Origin: Polaromonas sp. OV174 | Lineage (GTDB): Bacteria; Pseudomonadota; Gammaproteobacteria; Burkholderiales; Burkholderiaceae_C | NCBI RefSeq assembly: GCF_900112285.1 | Contig: NZ_FOKZ01000018.1 | Coordinates: forward strand, 1 to 64,000 | DNA: 64,000 bases | Direction of reading: 5' to 3' | Shown here: positions 46,648-56,933 of the stretch, one piece after another | Layout: each line of letters begins with the position of its first letter | Numbering within the stretch: the stretch's first letter is position 1 | Position numbers and translations under genes: made by a program | Notes under the pieces: model-generated | What the model saw: the letters and a program-made list of their open reading frames with translations, nothing else | Told to the model about the DNA's origin: nothing | Databases searched by the model: none

Positions 46648-46709
46648 GGCGGATCTGTTGTTGGACGGGTGGAAGAAGAATATGAGGGCGTCGGGCGCAA
46701 GCTTTGATT

Positions 46710-49700
46710 TTAGTCGGGGTGCGTATCGGTTTCGTGACGGCCGGCCTTTGCCTGGACGGGCGACGCGGCGTGCGCCTTGCCGGCGAACTTGCGCCTGAAC
46801 CATTGGGCCAGATCGTCCATGTAGCAGTAGGTCACCGGCACCACCACCAGGGTCAGCAGCGAGGAGGTGATCACGCCGCCTATCACCGCCTGGCCCATGG
46901 GGGCGCGTTGCTCCGAGCCCTCGGTCAGGGCAAAGGCCAGCGGCACCATGCCAAAAATCATCGCCAGCGTGGTCATCAGTATGGGCCGCAGCCTGACTTT
47001 TGCGGCCAGCAGCAAGGCTTCGCCGCGCTCCATGCCGGGAATGCGGCGGCCGTCCGTGTCCGTGCGGTCTTCGCGCATGCGGATGGCAAAGTCCACCAGC
47101 AAAATAGCATTTTTTGTGACCAGTCCCATCAGCATGACGATGCCTATGATGGAAAACATGGACAGCGTGGAGCCGAACAACAGCAGGGCCAGCACCACGC
47201 CAATCAGGGTTAGCGGCAGCGAGGTCATCAGCGCCATGGGCTGCAGAAAGCTCTTGAACTGGCTGGCCAGAATCATGTAGATGAACAAAATCGCCATGAC
47301 CAGCGCCGACACCGCATAGCCAAACGATTCCGCCATGTTTTTGGTGGAGCCGCTGAACTGGTAGCGGTAGCCGGGCGGGAAGTTGATGCCGCCCAGCGCC
47401 GCCTTGATGTCTGTGGACACCTCGCCGGCCGAGCGGTTGTAGACATTGGCGTTGACCGCCACTTCGCGGCTCAGGTCGCGCCGGTTGATCTGATTGGGGC
47501 CGGTGCTTTCCTTCACGCTGGCGACCTGGTTCAGGCGCACGATGCGCGGCGTGCCGTCTGGGTTGTCGCCCAAGGTGGTGCTGATGAAGGGCAGTCGCTC
47601 CAGATCCTGCGGCGAGGTGCGCGCATCCGGCGCCAGCCGCACATTGACATCGTAGGTCTGGTCATCGGGAGCGCGCCAGTTGCCCACCGTTTGCCCGGCC
47701 ACCAGGGTGCGCAGGGAGGCGGCGATCTGCGCTACCGACAGCCCCAGGTCAGAGGCGGCATCGCGCCGCACATCGACTTCGATCACCGGCTTGTCGGCCT
47801 TGACACTGGAGTCCAGGTCCACCAGGCCGGGGATGGCGCGGATCTTGTCGCTGACCAGCAGCGTCAGCCGCTCCAGCTCTTTCAGGTCAGGGCCCTGCAG
47901 TGAAAACTCCACCTGTTTGTTGCCGCCCACGGCGTCCAGCAGGCCGACATGGGTGACGGTGATGCCGGGCACCTGCTTGAGTCGCTCGCGCAGCACGGCC
48001 GACATCTGGTCGGCGTTGCGGCTGCGCGCCTTGCGGTCAACCAGGCGCACATAGACATTGGCGTACATCTTGCCCTGCGCGCTGCCGGTGTTGACGGTGG
48101 CCAGCGTGTACTTCACCTCGGGGAATTCGCGGATGATGGTCTCGACCTGGCGCGCCTTGGCTTCGGTGTTTTCCAGCGAAGAGCCCACCGGCGTGTAAAA
48201 GCTGAGCGAGGTTTCGGAGAAGTCGGCCTTGGGCACGAATTCGGTGCCCAGCAGCGGCACCATGAGCACGCTGGTGGCGAAAATCACCGCAGCCAGCGCC
48301 AGCGTTGCCAGCTTGTGCGCCAGCGACCAGCGCAATATGCCCTGGTAGGCCTCGCTGAGGGCTTCGGTGCTGCGGTCAAACCAGCCAGTGACACGGCCTA
48401 TGGTTTTGTCGTAAAAGGTGAGCGGCACGGTGCGGCGCCCGTGCGCTTCAATGGCCGGGTCGTGCCAGATGCTGGACAGCATGGGGTCCAGCGTAAAACT
48501 CACAAACATCGAGATCAGCACGGCGGCCACGATGGTGACACCGAACTCGTGAAAGAACTTGCCTATGATGCCGCCCATGAAACCAATGGGCAAAAACACC
48601 GCGACGATGGAGAAGGTGGTGGCCAGCACCGCCAGGCCGATCTCCCGTGTGCCGTCCAGTGAAGCCTGATACGGGGTTTTGCCCATCTGCACATGGCGCA
48701 CGATGTTTTCGCGCACCACGATCGCATCGTCTATCAGCAGGCCGACGCACAGCGACAAGGCCATCAGCGTAATCATGTTGATGGTGAAGCCGAACAGATT
48801 CATGAACAGGAAAGTGCCGATGATGGAAATCGGCAAGGTCAGTCCGGTGATCACCGTCGAGCGCCAGGAGTTCAGAAACAGGAAGACGATCAGCACGGTC
48901 AGCAGCGCGCCCTCTATCAGTGTGCGGCGCACGTTTTCCACCGCCACGCGAATCGGTCGCGAGCCATCGGTGATCAGCTCCAGCCTGACGCCGGGTGGCA
49001 ACTGCGGCTGCAGCTCGGCGATGGCCTTGTTGAGTCCATCGACCACGCTTATGGTGTTCTCGTCCTGGGCCTTTTGCACCGTCAGCAGCAGGGTGCGCTG
49101 GCCGTTATACAGCGCCAGGCTGTCCAGCTCCTGAGCGCCGTCGGCAATGCGGGCCACCTGGTTCAGGGTGACCGCGGCGCCGCCCTTGCGTGCCACGATG
49201 ATGCGGCCGAAGTCTTCGGGCCGCTTCATGCGTGCGTCTATCTTGACCACGCGCTCCTGCGCTAGCGAGCGAATGGCGCCCAGCGGCAAGTCCTGGTTCT
49301 CGTTGCGCACCGCGCTGACCACCTGGTCGGCCGTGATGCCCAGCGACTCCATGGCCTGCGGGTTGAGGTAGATATTGATTTCACGCTTGGTGCCGCCCAC
49401 CAGCGTGATCGAGCCGGTGCCGCGCACGTTCTCCAGGCGCTTTTTCAACACCTGATCGGCCCAGTTGGTCAGCTCTATGGCTGACATGTTTTTGCCCCGG
49501 CTGGCATCGGGCAATACGGCGATCGACCAGATGGCGCGGCTGGCCGGGTCAAAGCGCAGCACGCGGGGCTCCTTCACCTCGTCGCGAAAGGTTGGCCTGA
49601 TGGCGGCCATTTTTTCGCGTACATCTTCGGCCGCCTTGTGCCCGTCCACATAGAGCTGAAACTCCATGATGACGATGGCCTGGCCTTCAACGCTGCGCGA

Positions 49701-49943
49701 TGTCAGGGTGTTGATGCCGGCAATCGAGTTGACGCCTTCTTCAATTTTTTTGGTGACTTCGCTTTCAACGATTTCGGGCGAGGCGCCCGGGTAGTCGGCG
49801 GTGATGACGACTACTGGAAAGTCGATGTTGGGAAACTGGTCCACCTGCATGCGCTGGTAGGAGAACAGGCCCAGCACCACGATGGCCAGCATGACCATGG
49901 TGGCAAACACCGGGTTTTTAAGACTGACCTGGGTGAACCACAT
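46710..49943 (-). CDS. RND multidrug efflux permease (HAE1 type)
   Basis: 1077-residue inner-membrane proton antiporter of the AcrB/MexB superfamily: 12 helices with two large periplasmic loops. It starts [19 protein letters not shown]. The proton-relay Asp pair in [13 protein letters not shown] (helix 4) and the FMGGIIG region are present. The best resemblance by eye is to pumps with an AcrB-like D-D relay, so organic substrates rather than metals. It lies 12 bases after the adaptor gene. Specific drugs cannot be inferred. Confidence 0.95.
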   Translation of the reverse strand: MWFTQVSLKNPVFATMVMLAIVVLGLFSYQRMQVDQFPNIDFPVVVITADYPGASPEIVESEVTKKIEEGVNSIAGINTLTSRSVEGQAIVIMEFQLYVDGHKAAEDVREKMAAIRPTFRDEVKEPRVLRFDPASRAIWSIAVLPDASRGKNMSAIELTNWADQVLKKRLENVRGTGSITLVGGTKREINIYLNPQAMESLGITADQVVSAVRNENQDLPLGAIRSLAQERVVKIDARMKRPEDFGRIIVARKGGAAVTLNQVARIADGAQELDSLALYNGQRTLLLTVQKAQDENTISVVDGLNKAIAELQPQLPPGVRLELITDGSRPIRVAVENVRRTLIEGALLTVLIVFLFLNSWRSTVITGLTLPISIIGTFLFMNLFGFTINMITLMALSLCVGLLIDDAIVVRENIVRHVQMGKTPYQASLDGTREIGLAVLATTFSIVAVFLPIGFMGGIIGKFFHEFGVTIVAAVLISMFVSFTLDPMLSSIWHDPAIEAHGRRTVPLTFYDKTIGRVTGWFDRSTEALSEAYQGILRWSLAHKLATLALAAVIFATSVLMVPLLGTEFVPKADFSETSLSFYTPVGSSLENTEAKARQVETIIREFPEVKYTLATVNTGSAQGKMYANVYVRLVDRKARSRNADQMSAVLRERLKQVPGITVTHVGLLDAVGGNKQVEFSLQGPDLKELERLTLLVSDKIRAIPGLVDLDSSVKADKPVIEVDVRRDAASDLGLSVAQIAASLRTLVAGQTVGNWRAPDDQTYDVNVRLAPDARTSPQDLERLPFISTTLGDNPDGTPRIVRLNQVASVKESTGPNQINRRDLSREVAVNANVYNRSAGEVSTDIKAALGGINFPPGYRYQFSGSTKNMAESFGYAVSALVMAILFIYMILASQFKSFLQPMALMTSLPLTLIGVVLALLLFGSTLSMFSIIGIVMLMGLVTKNAILLVDFAIRMREDRTDTDGRRIPGMERGEALLLAAKVRLRPILMTTLAMIFGMVPLAFALTEGSEQRAPMGQAVIGGVITSSLLTLVVVPVTYCYMDDLAQWFRRKFAGKAHAASPVQAKAGRHETDTHPD

Positions 49944-49955
49944 GGGCGGACGTCC

Positions 49956-51146
49956 TCAGGGCGCGGGTTTGACGCGGGCAGGCGCGCTGGCTGCGGGGCT
50001 GGCTTGGGCAGCGCTCATGGGCGTGAAACGGACCGGGCTGCCTTCGGGCAGGTTGCCGATGTTGCCGCGAATGACGGGCGTGTTGTCGGCCAGGCCCTGC
50101 ACGGCCACCATGGCTTCGCCGCCGGCCGTGCCGCGCGCACCGAGCGTGACCGCGCGGTGCGCTACCTTGCCGTTTTCAATCGTCTGCACATAAGGCGTGG
50201 GCTTGTCGGTACGCACCGCGCTGACCGGCACGGCCAGCAACTGCGCGCGCGCCGTGCCCAAGGTGCCTTGGGCGAACAAGCCCTGGCGCAAGGGCAGGGC
50301 TTCGCCGCCGCTGTTGGCCAGGCTGAGATAAACCAGCACGCTGCGACTGCCGGCTTGCACGCTTGGGTTGATGCGCACGACCTGGGCCTGCACGGTCTGC
50401 GGGCTGCCTTCAATCTGCAGCTCGGCGGTTTGGCCCGGGCGCACCGTCATGGCATCGGCGGCGCTCAAGCTGGCTTCCAGTTCCAGCCGGCTCAAATCGA
50501 CCACCTCGACGATTTTGCTGTCCACGCCGATGTGCTCGCCGGGCTGCGCCAGGCGCTGCGACACCTGGCCGGCAATTGGGGCTTTGAGCACCGTGTCACC
50601 CAGCGATTTGCTGGCGACCTCTGTGGCGGCCAGTGCGGCCTTGTAAGTGGATTGCGCCGCATTGAGGTTGGACAGTGAGGTGTCCAGGGCGGTCTTGGAG
50701 ATAAAGCCCTGATCCACCAGCGCCTTGTTGTTGTCGTACTGGCGCTGCGCCACATCGACCTGGGATTTGCTTGATGCGGCCTGCTCCCGGGCCTGGCGCA
50801 CGCGCGACTGGTACTCGCCCGCCTCTATGCGTGCAATCACCTGGCCGGCCTTGACGAAATCGCCCTCGCGCACCGTCAGATCCTGCAGTTCGCCCGCCAC
50901 ACGCGCCTTGATCACGGCAGAGTTGACGGCTTTGAGCGAGCCCGAAACCGCCAGCCCCTGCAAAAGTTCGCGGCTCTGGACCTTCACCACGTCGGTGGCG
51001 GCGAGTTCCACCAGGCCCTGGCTCGCGCTCACCGCGCTGGCCAGGGCCTGCTCTTGCGCCTTGCGTGCCGAGAGGGTGCGCAGCACGGCGCCGCCAACGA
51101 GCAAGAGCGCGACAAGGGCCACGGCCCACTTGATCCGGTGTTTCAT
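49956..51146 (-). CDS. RND efflux periplasmic adaptor (membrane fusion protein)
   Basis: 396 residues. A single N-terminal membrane anchor (about 5-25) is followed by the lipoyl/barrel-sandwich domain (near 75-110 and 180-210), an alpha-hairpin with coiled-coil character (about 110-175), a beta-barrel domain and a Pro/Ala-rich tail. The family VIARIEAGEYQSRVRQA segment is clear. It links the RND permease to TolC. It overlaps the tetR stop by four bases (ATGA) and precedes the permease gene. Confidence 0.94.
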   Translation of the reverse strand: MKHRIKWAVALVALLLVGGAVLRTLSARKAQEQALASAVSASQGLVELAATDVVKVQSRELLQGLAVSGSLKAVNSAVIKARVAGELQDLTVREGDFVKAGQVIARIEAGEYQSRVRQAREQAASSKSQVDVAQRQYDNNKALVDQGFISKTALDTSLSNLNAAQSTYKAALAATEVASKSLGDTVLKAPIAGQVSQRLAQPGEHIGVDSKIVEVVDLSRLELEASLSAADAMTVRPGQTAELQIEGSPQTVQAQVVRINPSVQAGSRSVLVYLSLANSGGEALPLRQGLFAQGTLGTARAQLLAVPVSAVRTDKPTPYVQTIENGKVAHRAVTLGARGTAGGEAMVAVQGLADNTPVIRGNIGNLPEGSPVRFTPMSAAQASPAASAPARVKPAP

Positions 51147-51844
51147 GCCTGAGGGATTTCCTGGCTTGGCTCCATATCACCGGGTGACAGGCGCAGGCCG
51201 TACAAAATGGTGCTGAGCTGGGTGGCGATGTATTTTTTCGGATCCAGCTCCACATGGGCCGGAACGCAAGCGCCCACGGCGTGTCTGGACAGCATCAGAA
51301 AGATCATGGGTGCCACCACACTGTAAACGGCATAGTCCAGGTCAAGTGGGCGAAACTCACCGCGATCCATGCCGCGCTGCAGGATGCGGCGTATCAGGGA
51401 CTGGCCGGGCAGCACCACCTCGTGCTGATAGAAGGCGGCGAGCTCGGGAAAGTTTTTTGCCTCGCTCATCATCAGCTTGGTGATGCCCGAGGTCTTGGTG
51501 GCGCCCACGCGCTCCCACCAGCTGTTCATGCAATAGCACAGCATCTCGCAGGTATTGCCTTCAAATGCTTCGAACTCGTCGTTCCAGGCCTTGAATCGGC
51601 CGGAGATGTTTTCTCGCACCACGGCCTTGAACAGCTCTTCCTTGCTCGGGAAATACAGGAATAGCGTGCCCTTGGACACGCCCGCGCGAGCCGCCACTTC
51701 TTCCACCCGGGTCGCGGCAAAGCCTTTTTCAACGAAAAGGTCAAGTGCCGCATTCAGCAACTCGCCCGGGCGTGCTTCTTTGCGGCGTTCGCGCTTGGCG
51801 ACGATGCTGGTGGTTTGGGGGCAAAAAAAATCGGAAATCGCCAT
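51143..51844 (-). CDS. TetR/AcrR-family repressor of the efflux operon
   Basis: 233 residues. The N-terminal TetR helix-turn-helix (about 22-70, ATRVEEVAARAGVSKGTLFLYF) and a C-terminal ligand domain (about 95-210) are visible. It is the first gene of tetR-adaptor-permease. No ribosome-binding site is evident before the ATG, and a near-palindrome ACTGACTAGTCGGT begins five bases upstream, so the mRNA may be leaderless or nearly so and autorepression is likely. Confidence 0.93.
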   Translation of the reverse strand: MAISDFFCPQTTSIVAKRERRKEARPGELLNAALDLFVEKGFAATRVEEVAARAGVSKGTLFLYFPSKEELFKAVVRENISGRFKAWNDEFEAFEGNTCEMLCYCMNSWWERVGATKTSGITKLMMSEAKNFPELAAFYQHEVVLPGQSLIRRILQRGMDRGEFRPLDLDYAVYSVVAPMIFLMLSRHAVGACVPAHVELDPKKYIATQLSTILYGLRLSPGDMEPSQEIPQA

Positions 51845-51848
51845 GGTT

Positions 51849-51862
51849 ACTGACTAGTCGGT
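51849..51862. promoter_or_regulatory. Candidate TetR operator
   Basis: ACTGACTAGTCGGT is a dyad matching in six of seven pairs around the centre CTAG. It lies immediately upstream of the tetR start codon. AT-rich TTATTAATTAAAT follows and could be part of the promoter. Confidence 0.6.
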
Positions 51863-52233
51863 TATTAATTAAATGTAACGCCTTGCCCATAGGGCGTCAA
51901 CCCAAGCCTTGGCTTGGCCAGCATGGCGCCTGGCCAAGCCGTCAGAGTCTCCTCGAACGCTACTGCAGGGGGTTGGCTTGCATCAATGGTTAATGCAGGG
52001 AGCGGGATTCCAAAGGTCTGAAATGAGTTCGGTTTCTTGCTCTGTTGTTTGGATTGAAATGTGTAACAAAGGCCAAGAATGCCAGTCTGTAAGGGTCGAA
52101 AGACTGAATTGGCAGCTTGTTTGGCCTCTGATGTTTGGATCGGGGTGGCGCGAACAGGAATTGTCCGAATGAATAGCCCGCTTGTATGGCCGCACCCGGA
52201 CTCCGGGGCTTTGACTTTGATGAGGAAAGCACG
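51863..52233. other. Intergenic region between tetR and cheW
   Basis: About 370 bases between divergent genes. It contains a 7-bp hairpin (51902-51908 with 51911-51917) and an AT-richer stretch near 52000-52160. No gene with recognisable similarity, no R1 or R2 repeat and no tRNA was seen. It should carry promoters of both flanking units. Confidence 0.6.
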
Positions 52234-52728
52234 ATGACAACAAGACTTCAATCCGGATCAGTCACGGGCGGCCTCAAGCCGCTGGAATTTCTGTCGTTCA
52301 CGCTGGGTCATGAGGAGTACGGCGTGGACATCCAGAAAGTGCAGGAGCTACGCGGCTACGACGCGGTGACCCGCATCGCCAATGCGCCCGACTACCTCAA
52401 GGGCGTGGTCAATCTGCGCGGCATCATCGTTCCCATCATCGATATGCGCATACGCTTTGAGCTGGGAACGCCCAGCTACGACCAGTTCACGGTGGTGATT
52501 GTGCTCAATATGGGGGGCCGTGTGCTGGGCATGGTGGTTGACGGTGTGTCGGACGTGATCACCTTGACGCCCGAGCAGATCAAGCCGGCGCCCGAGATGG
52601 GCACCTTGCTGGATACGGACTACATGCTGGGCCTGGGCGCGGTCGACGAACGCATGCTGATCCTGCTGGACATAGAGCGCCTCATGTCCAGTCAGGAGAT
52701 GGGTCTGCTTGAACAAATCGCGGCCTAA
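52234..52728 (+). CDS. cheW: Chemotaxis coupling protein CheW
   Basis: 164-residue CheW domain protein that links chemoreceptors to the kinase CheA. The [25 protein letters not shown] start, the [14 protein letters not shown] core and [13 protein letters not shown] are typical. ATG 52234 follows GAGGAAA and is preferred over an in-frame ATG 16 codons upstream. A chemoreceptor gene follows 161 bases downstream. No cheA or other che genes are in the window. Confidence 0.94.
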   Translation: MTTRLQSGSVTGGLKPLEFLSFTLGHEEYGVDIQKVQELRGYDAVTRIANAPDYLKGVVNLRGIIVPIIDMRIRFELGTPSYDQFTVVIVLNMGGRVLGMVVDGVSDVITLTPEQIKPAPEMGTLLDTDYMLGLGAVDERMLILLDIERLMSSQEMGLLEQIAA

Positions 52729-52889
52729 ACCTTTTTAAATCCTCTGAATTCACGCAGCGCGTGGCACGACTGGGCCAGGTCAGGCGCCAGCTTGCAAAAA
52801 ATGTGTCGTGAGATCGCGGGGACGTTTCCTGTCCGCACCTTTGGGCTGGCCGCGCAGCCCTTTGTGATTGAATTGAGTGGAGAAGAAAA

Positions 52890-54614
52890 ATGAACTGGTT
52901 GACAAACTTGAAGGTCAGCACAAAGCTGATAGGGGGCTTTCTGATCGTTGCGGCCATAGGTGCCCTGATAGGCAGTCAGGGCATTTTGAAGGCGGCCCAA
53001 ATCAACGATATGTCCACCCAGATGTACGAGCGCGAAACAGTGGGTTTGCGCCATGCGGCCGAGGCCAATATGCATTTGCTGGCCGTGGGGCGCGGGGTGC
53101 GTTCCGCGGTGCTGGCTTCGAGTCTGGAGGACCGCAATCGCCAGCTTGAGATCGTCGACCGGCGCATCAAGGAGATGCACCAGCAACTCGATGCCTCGGG
53201 CGCCTTGTTTACGACCGAGCGGGGCAAAGCCCTGGTCGCCGAAACCCGCGCGGCGGCCCAGGCCTACGAGGCCGGCATCAAGCAGGTCAGCGACCTGCTG
53301 CGCACGGAGGCGGTTGGTGAAGTGAGGAAGTCGGTGGAAGCGCTTTTCGGCGACGTGCGCACGGCCGGCGACAAGGCCGATGACTTGATGACCAAGCTGG
53401 TCGAGCGCAAGAACAGCGATGCTTCCGCGCTCAACACGGCATCCGAGGAGGTCTATGGCCATATCCGTGTGCTGCTGATCAGCCTGACCGTAGGCGGCGT
53501 GCTGGCGGGCATTCTCATTGGCGTGGCGATTTCGCGCAGCCTGACGCGCCAGTTGGGCGGCGAGCCCGGCTATGCCGTTCATATCGCAGGACGTATCGCT
53601 GAAGGCGACCTCACCGTGGCCATCGAAACCCGGGCTCATGACAACAGCAGCTTGCTGGCGGCCATGAAAACCATGCGCGACAGCCTGGTCGGCATAGTTG
53701 GACGGGTTCGCACAGGCACGGACACCATAGCCACGGCCTCGGGCCAGATCGCCGCCGGCAACCAGGATTTGTCGTCCCGCACCGAAGAGCAGGCCAGCTC
53801 GCTGGAAGAAACCGCTGCGTCCATGGAAGAGTTGACCTCCACGGTCAAACAAAATGCCGATAACGCCCGCCAGGCCAACCAACTGGCGGTGTCCGCCTCC
53901 AGCGTCGCCGTCAAGGGCGGCAGCGTCGTATCCCAAGTGGTCAACACCATGGGCGCCATCAATGCGTCGTCACACAAGATCGTCGACATCATTGGGGTGA
54001 TTGACGGCATTGCCTTTCAGACCAACATCCTGGCGCTGAATGCCGCCGTGGAAGCGGCGCGGGCCGGCGAACAGGGCAGAGGCTTTGCCGTGGTCGCCGC
54101 CGAGGTCAGAAACCTGGCCCAGCGTTCAGCCGCCGCCGCCAAAGAAATCAAAGTGCTGATTGACGATTCGGTGGATAAGGTCGAAGAAGGCAGCAAACAA
54201 GTGGCCGAGGCCGGCAAGACCATGGACGAGATCGTGGACAGCGTCAAACGCGTGACCGACATCATGGCCGAGATCACCGCCGCCAGCCAGGAGCAGACCT
54301 CGGGCATAGAGCAGATCAACCAGGCGATTACCCAGATGGACCAGGTGACGCAGCAAAACGCCGCGCTGGTGGAAGAAGCCGCAGCGGCCGCGCAATCGCT
54401 GCAGGAACAGGCCAGCGGCCTGTCCGAAGTCGTGAGCGTGTTTCAGCTGGACCAAGGTGAGGCGACGCAGCTCATCAACCGTGTCCGGGTGGCGAGTCGG
54501 GCGACGCTGCAAGCGCAATCCAGGCCGGGAATGACGGCTGCGCCCAAGCTGGCGCTCAGGAACCATGCGGTCGCCGAGCCGCGCGGCCAGTCCGGAGAAT
54601 GGACTAATTTCTGA
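52890..54614 (+). CDS. Methyl-accepting chemotaxis protein
   Basis: 574 residues. Helix 1 spans about 13-33; a periplasmic four-helix-bundle sensor (about 34-190) follows, with the Tar-type pattern. Helix 2 is about 192-215, then a HAMP domain (215-268) and a cytoplasmic signalling domain with the conserved hairpin tip ([23 protein letters not shown] region near 372-394, given here as family motif). It ends with a Pro/Arg-containing tail. The ligand is unknown. It is probably co-transcribed with cheW. Confidence 0.94.
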   Translation: MNWLTNLKVSTKLIGGFLIVAAIGALIGSQGILKAAQINDMSTQMYERETVGLRHAAEANMHLLAVGRGVRSAVLASSLEDRNRQLEIVDRRIKEMHQQLDASGALFTTERGKALVAETRAAAQAYEAGIKQVSDLLRTEAVGEVRKSVEALFGDVRTAGDKADDLMTKLVERKNSDASALNTASEEVYGHIRVLLISLTVGGVLAGILIGVAISRSLTRQLGGEPGYAVHIAGRIAEGDLTVAIETRAHDNSSLLAAMKTMRDSLVGIVGRVRTGTDTIATASGQIAAGNQDLSSRTEEQASSLEETAASMEELTSTVKQNADNARQANQLAVSASSVAVKGGSVVSQVVNTMGAINASSHKIVDIIGVIDGIAFQTNILALNAAVEAARAGEQGRGFAVVAAEVRNLAQRSAAAAKEIKVLIDDSVDKVEEGSKQVAEAGKTMDEIVDSVKRVTDIMAEITAASQEQTSGIEQINQAITQMDQVTQQNAALVEEAAAAAQSLQEQASGLSEVVSVFQLDQGEATQLINRVRVASRATLQAQSRPGMTAAPKLALRNHAVAEPRGQSGEWTNF

Positions 54615-54745
54615 GTTGGGTTTGAGGCGGTTCGCGCCGGCATTCGAGCCGTGCACCGCCAGCATTGGAGGCCAGTTGCAGCCTTGCTGCGGCTGGCCTT
54701 TGGCGTCTTCTTGGCTGCGCGCTTGGCCGCATCAATATTGCTGGG

Positions 54746-54811
54746 TTGCTATGAAAGTAGTAGCTGTTTGCGCCCGCTGTATATGGGCTAGCGGCCGAAA
54801 TGATCAATAAA
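54746..54811 (+). repeat. R2 interspersed repeat
   Basis: GCTATGAAAGTAGTAGCTGT, then TTGCGCCCGCTGTATATGGGC, TAGCGGCCGAAATGATCAAT (segments given separately). It is one of two best-preserved intergenic copies, after the chemoreceptor gene. Confidence 0.85.
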
Positions 54812-54839
54812 TGGCTGAAAGCGGCGCTGTGACAGGCGC

Positions 54840-55616
54840 TCAGACGGGAATGAAGCGGCCCACGGCCAGCCCCAGCCACTCGCGCAGCACCTGCTGCGAA
54901 GCCAGCAGGCCGTGCGCCGACGGCAGCCACTCCAGCACATCGCTATTGACCGGCAGAATAAAGCCCATGGGGGCTGGCGTCACGGTGAGTCCGGCGCGTT
55001 CAAAGGCGGCTACGGCGCGCGGCATGTGCGAGGCATGGGTGACCAGCGCAATGTGCTGCACGCCATCGCGCTGCAGCAAGGGCGCCAGCAGGCGCGCATT
55101 GCCAGTGGTATCGCGCGACTGGGCCTCGTTCCAGCGCAAGCTCACGCCATAGTCTTGTCGCGCTACCCGCTCGGCTACCTGGGCTTCCGAGTCGGTTTGC
55201 GCACCTTGGGCGGCCCAGCCCACGCCACCGGTAAAGGCCAGCGGCAAGCCCGATTGCCGGGCCAGCCAGATGCCATAGTGCAGCCGGGCTGCCGTATATT
55301 GACTGGGCTGCGACTGGCCGTATTCGGGGGCTTGCGGCAGCAGGCCGCCGCCCAGGACCACGATGGCCTGGGCCTTACCGGTTTTCAGCGCTGTGGCAGA
55401 CAGCGGCGCAAATTGCGGTAGGGCGTTGTGTGCCAGCCACACGGCCATGCCGTGGCAACTGAGCAGCCCGAGCAGGCTGATGGAAAGTGCCGCCAGCGCG
55501 AGGCCGCCGCGCCTTTTCTTGAGTACCAGCAGCAGCCCCAGCAGGGCGAGCAGCAGCAGCGCCAGGGGCGGCAGCGCGAGGCTGGTGAGCAGGGGTTTGA
55601 GTGCAGCGAGTTCCAT
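54840..55616 (-). CDS. YdcF/ElyC-family envelope protein (DUF218)
   Basis: 258 residues. Two N-terminal membrane helices (about 13-60) are followed by a DUF218 domain (about 82-245) with AIVVLGGGLLPQAPEY, the RLHYGIWLARQSGLPLAFTGG segment and VTHASHMPRA. ElyC/SanA relatives act in envelope-carrier or peptidoglycan precursor processes, but the function here is open. Flanked on both sides by R2 repeats. Confidence 0.88.
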   Translation of the reverse strand: MELAALKPLLTSLALPPLALLLLALLGLLLVLKKRRGGLALAALSISLLGLLSCHGMAVWLAHNALPQFAPLSATALKTGKAQAIVVLGGGLLPQAPEYGQSQPSQYTAARLHYGIWLARQSGLPLAFTGGVGWAAQGAQTDSEAQVAERVARQDYGVSLRWNEAQSRDTTGNARLLAPLLQRDGVQHIALVTHASHMPRAVAAFERAGLTVTPAPMGFILPVNSDVLEWLPSAHGLLASQQVLREWLGLAVGRFIPV

Positions 55617-55619
55617 AAT

Positions 55620-55685
55620 TTGCTATCGAGATGATAGCTTCTTGCGCCCGCTGCATCTGCGCTAAAGGCCTAAATGATCAATAAA
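55620..55685 (+). repeat. R2 interspersed repeat overlapping the gcdH end
   Basis: GCTATCGAGATGATAGCTTC, TTGCGCCCGCTGCATCTGCGC and TAAAGGCCTAAATGATCAAT. It is the closest relative of the copy at 54746. Its final bases (ATCAATAAAA) contain the stop and last codons of gcdH on the minus strand. Confidence 0.85.
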
Positions 55686-56874
55686 ACGCCTGCAAACCGG
55701 TTTGCGCGCGGCCCAGGATTAGCGCATGCACATCGTGCGTGCCTTCGTAGGTGTTGACGGTTTCCAGGTTGATCATGTGACGAATCACATGGTATTCATC
55801 GTGGATGCCGTTGCCGCCGTGCATGTCGCGTGCCACTCGGGCAATGTCCAGCGACTTGCCGCAAGAGTTGCGCTTGATCAGTGAGATCATTTCCGGCGCG
55901 GCCCTGTCTTCGTCCATCAGCCGGCCTACGCGCAAGCAGCCCTGCAGGCCCAGCGCGATTTCGGTCTGCATGTCGGCCAGCTTCTTTTGGATCAGCTGGT
56001 TTTGCGCCAGTGGCCGGCCAAACTGCTGGCGGTCCATGGTGTACTGGCGGGCGCGGTGCCAGCAGTCTTCGGCCGCACCCAGCGCGCCCCAGGCGATGCC
56101 GTAGCGCGCCTTGTTGAGGCAGCCGAACGGGCCCTTCAGACCGCTGACTTTGGGCAGCAGGCTGTCGGCCGGCACAAACACCTCGTCCATGACGATTTCA
56201 CCGGTGATGCTGGCGCGCAAGCTCATCTTGCCTTCGATCTTGGGAGCGGAGAGGCCTTTCATGCCTTTTTCAAGGATGAAGCCGCGAATGGCTTCCTGGC
56301 CGCCGACCTTGCCGTCAGCGTCTGCCAGCTTGGCCCAGACCACAAACACGTCGGCGATGGGGCTGTTGGTGATCCACATCTTGCTGCCCTTGAGGATGTA
56401 GCCACCATCGACCGGCTTGGCGCGCGTCAGCATGCTGGCTGGGTCCGAGCCGTGGTTGGGTTCGGTCAGGCCGAAGCAGCCCACCCACTCGCCGGTGGCG
56501 AGTTTGGGCAAATACTTCTGACGCTGCGCTTCGTTGCCGTAGGCGTGGATGGGGTGCATGACCAGCGAGGATTGCACGCTGATGGCGCTGCGGTAGCCGC
56601 TGTCGACGCGCTCGACTTCACGCGCCACCAGGCCGTAGCTGACGTAATTGAGGCCGGCGCAGCCATAGCCTTCAATGGTGGAGCCCAGGAAACCCATGGC
56701 GCCGGCTTCATTCATGATTTCGCGGTCGAACTTCTCGTGGCGCGCCGCCATCAGCACGCGCGGCTGCAGCTTTTCCTGGCAAAAATCGTGGGCGGCTGCA
56801 ACGATGGCACGCTCGTCCTCGCTCAGTTGATCCATCAGGAAAAACGGATCTTCCCAGTTGAATTTGGCTTTCAT
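55678..56874 (-). CDS. gcdH: Glutaryl-CoA dehydrogenase
   Basis: 398-residue flavin enzyme that oxidises and decarboxylates glutaryl-CoA to crotonyl-CoA in lysine, tryptophan and aromatic-acid breakdown. FAD-site motifs [13 protein letters not shown] (133-145) and KMWITNSP (165-172) are seen, and the catalytic Glu377 is in [18 protein letters not shown]. These match the GcdH branch of acyl-CoA dehydrogenases. The last codons and the stop lie in an R2 repeat. A CoA-transferase gene 59 bases upstream on the same strand could supply glutaryl-CoA. Confidence 0.95.
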   Translation of the reverse strand: MKAKFNWEDPFFLMDQLSEDERAIVAAAHDFCQEKLQPRVLMAARHEKFDREIMNEAGAMGFLGSTIEGYGCAGLNYVSYGLVAREVERVDSGYRSAISVQSSLVMHPIHAYGNEAQRQKYLPKLATGEWVGCFGLTEPNHGSDPASMLTRAKPVDGGYILKGSKMWITNSPIADVFVVWAKLADADGKVGGQEAIRGFILEKGMKGLSAPKIEGKMSLRASITGEIVMDEVFVPADSLLPKVSGLKGPFGCLNKARYGIAWGALGAAEDCWHRARQYTMDRQQFGRPLAQNQLIQKKLADMQTEIALGLQGCLRVGRLMDEDRAAPEMISLIKRNSCGKSLDIARVARDMHGGNGIHDEYHVIRHMINLETVNTYEGTHDVHALILGRAQTGLQAFY

Positions 56875-56933
56875 GGCAGTCTCCTATAAAGGGTTCTAGC
56901 AGTGTAGCGAAGTGGATGAATATGCTTTAAGTT

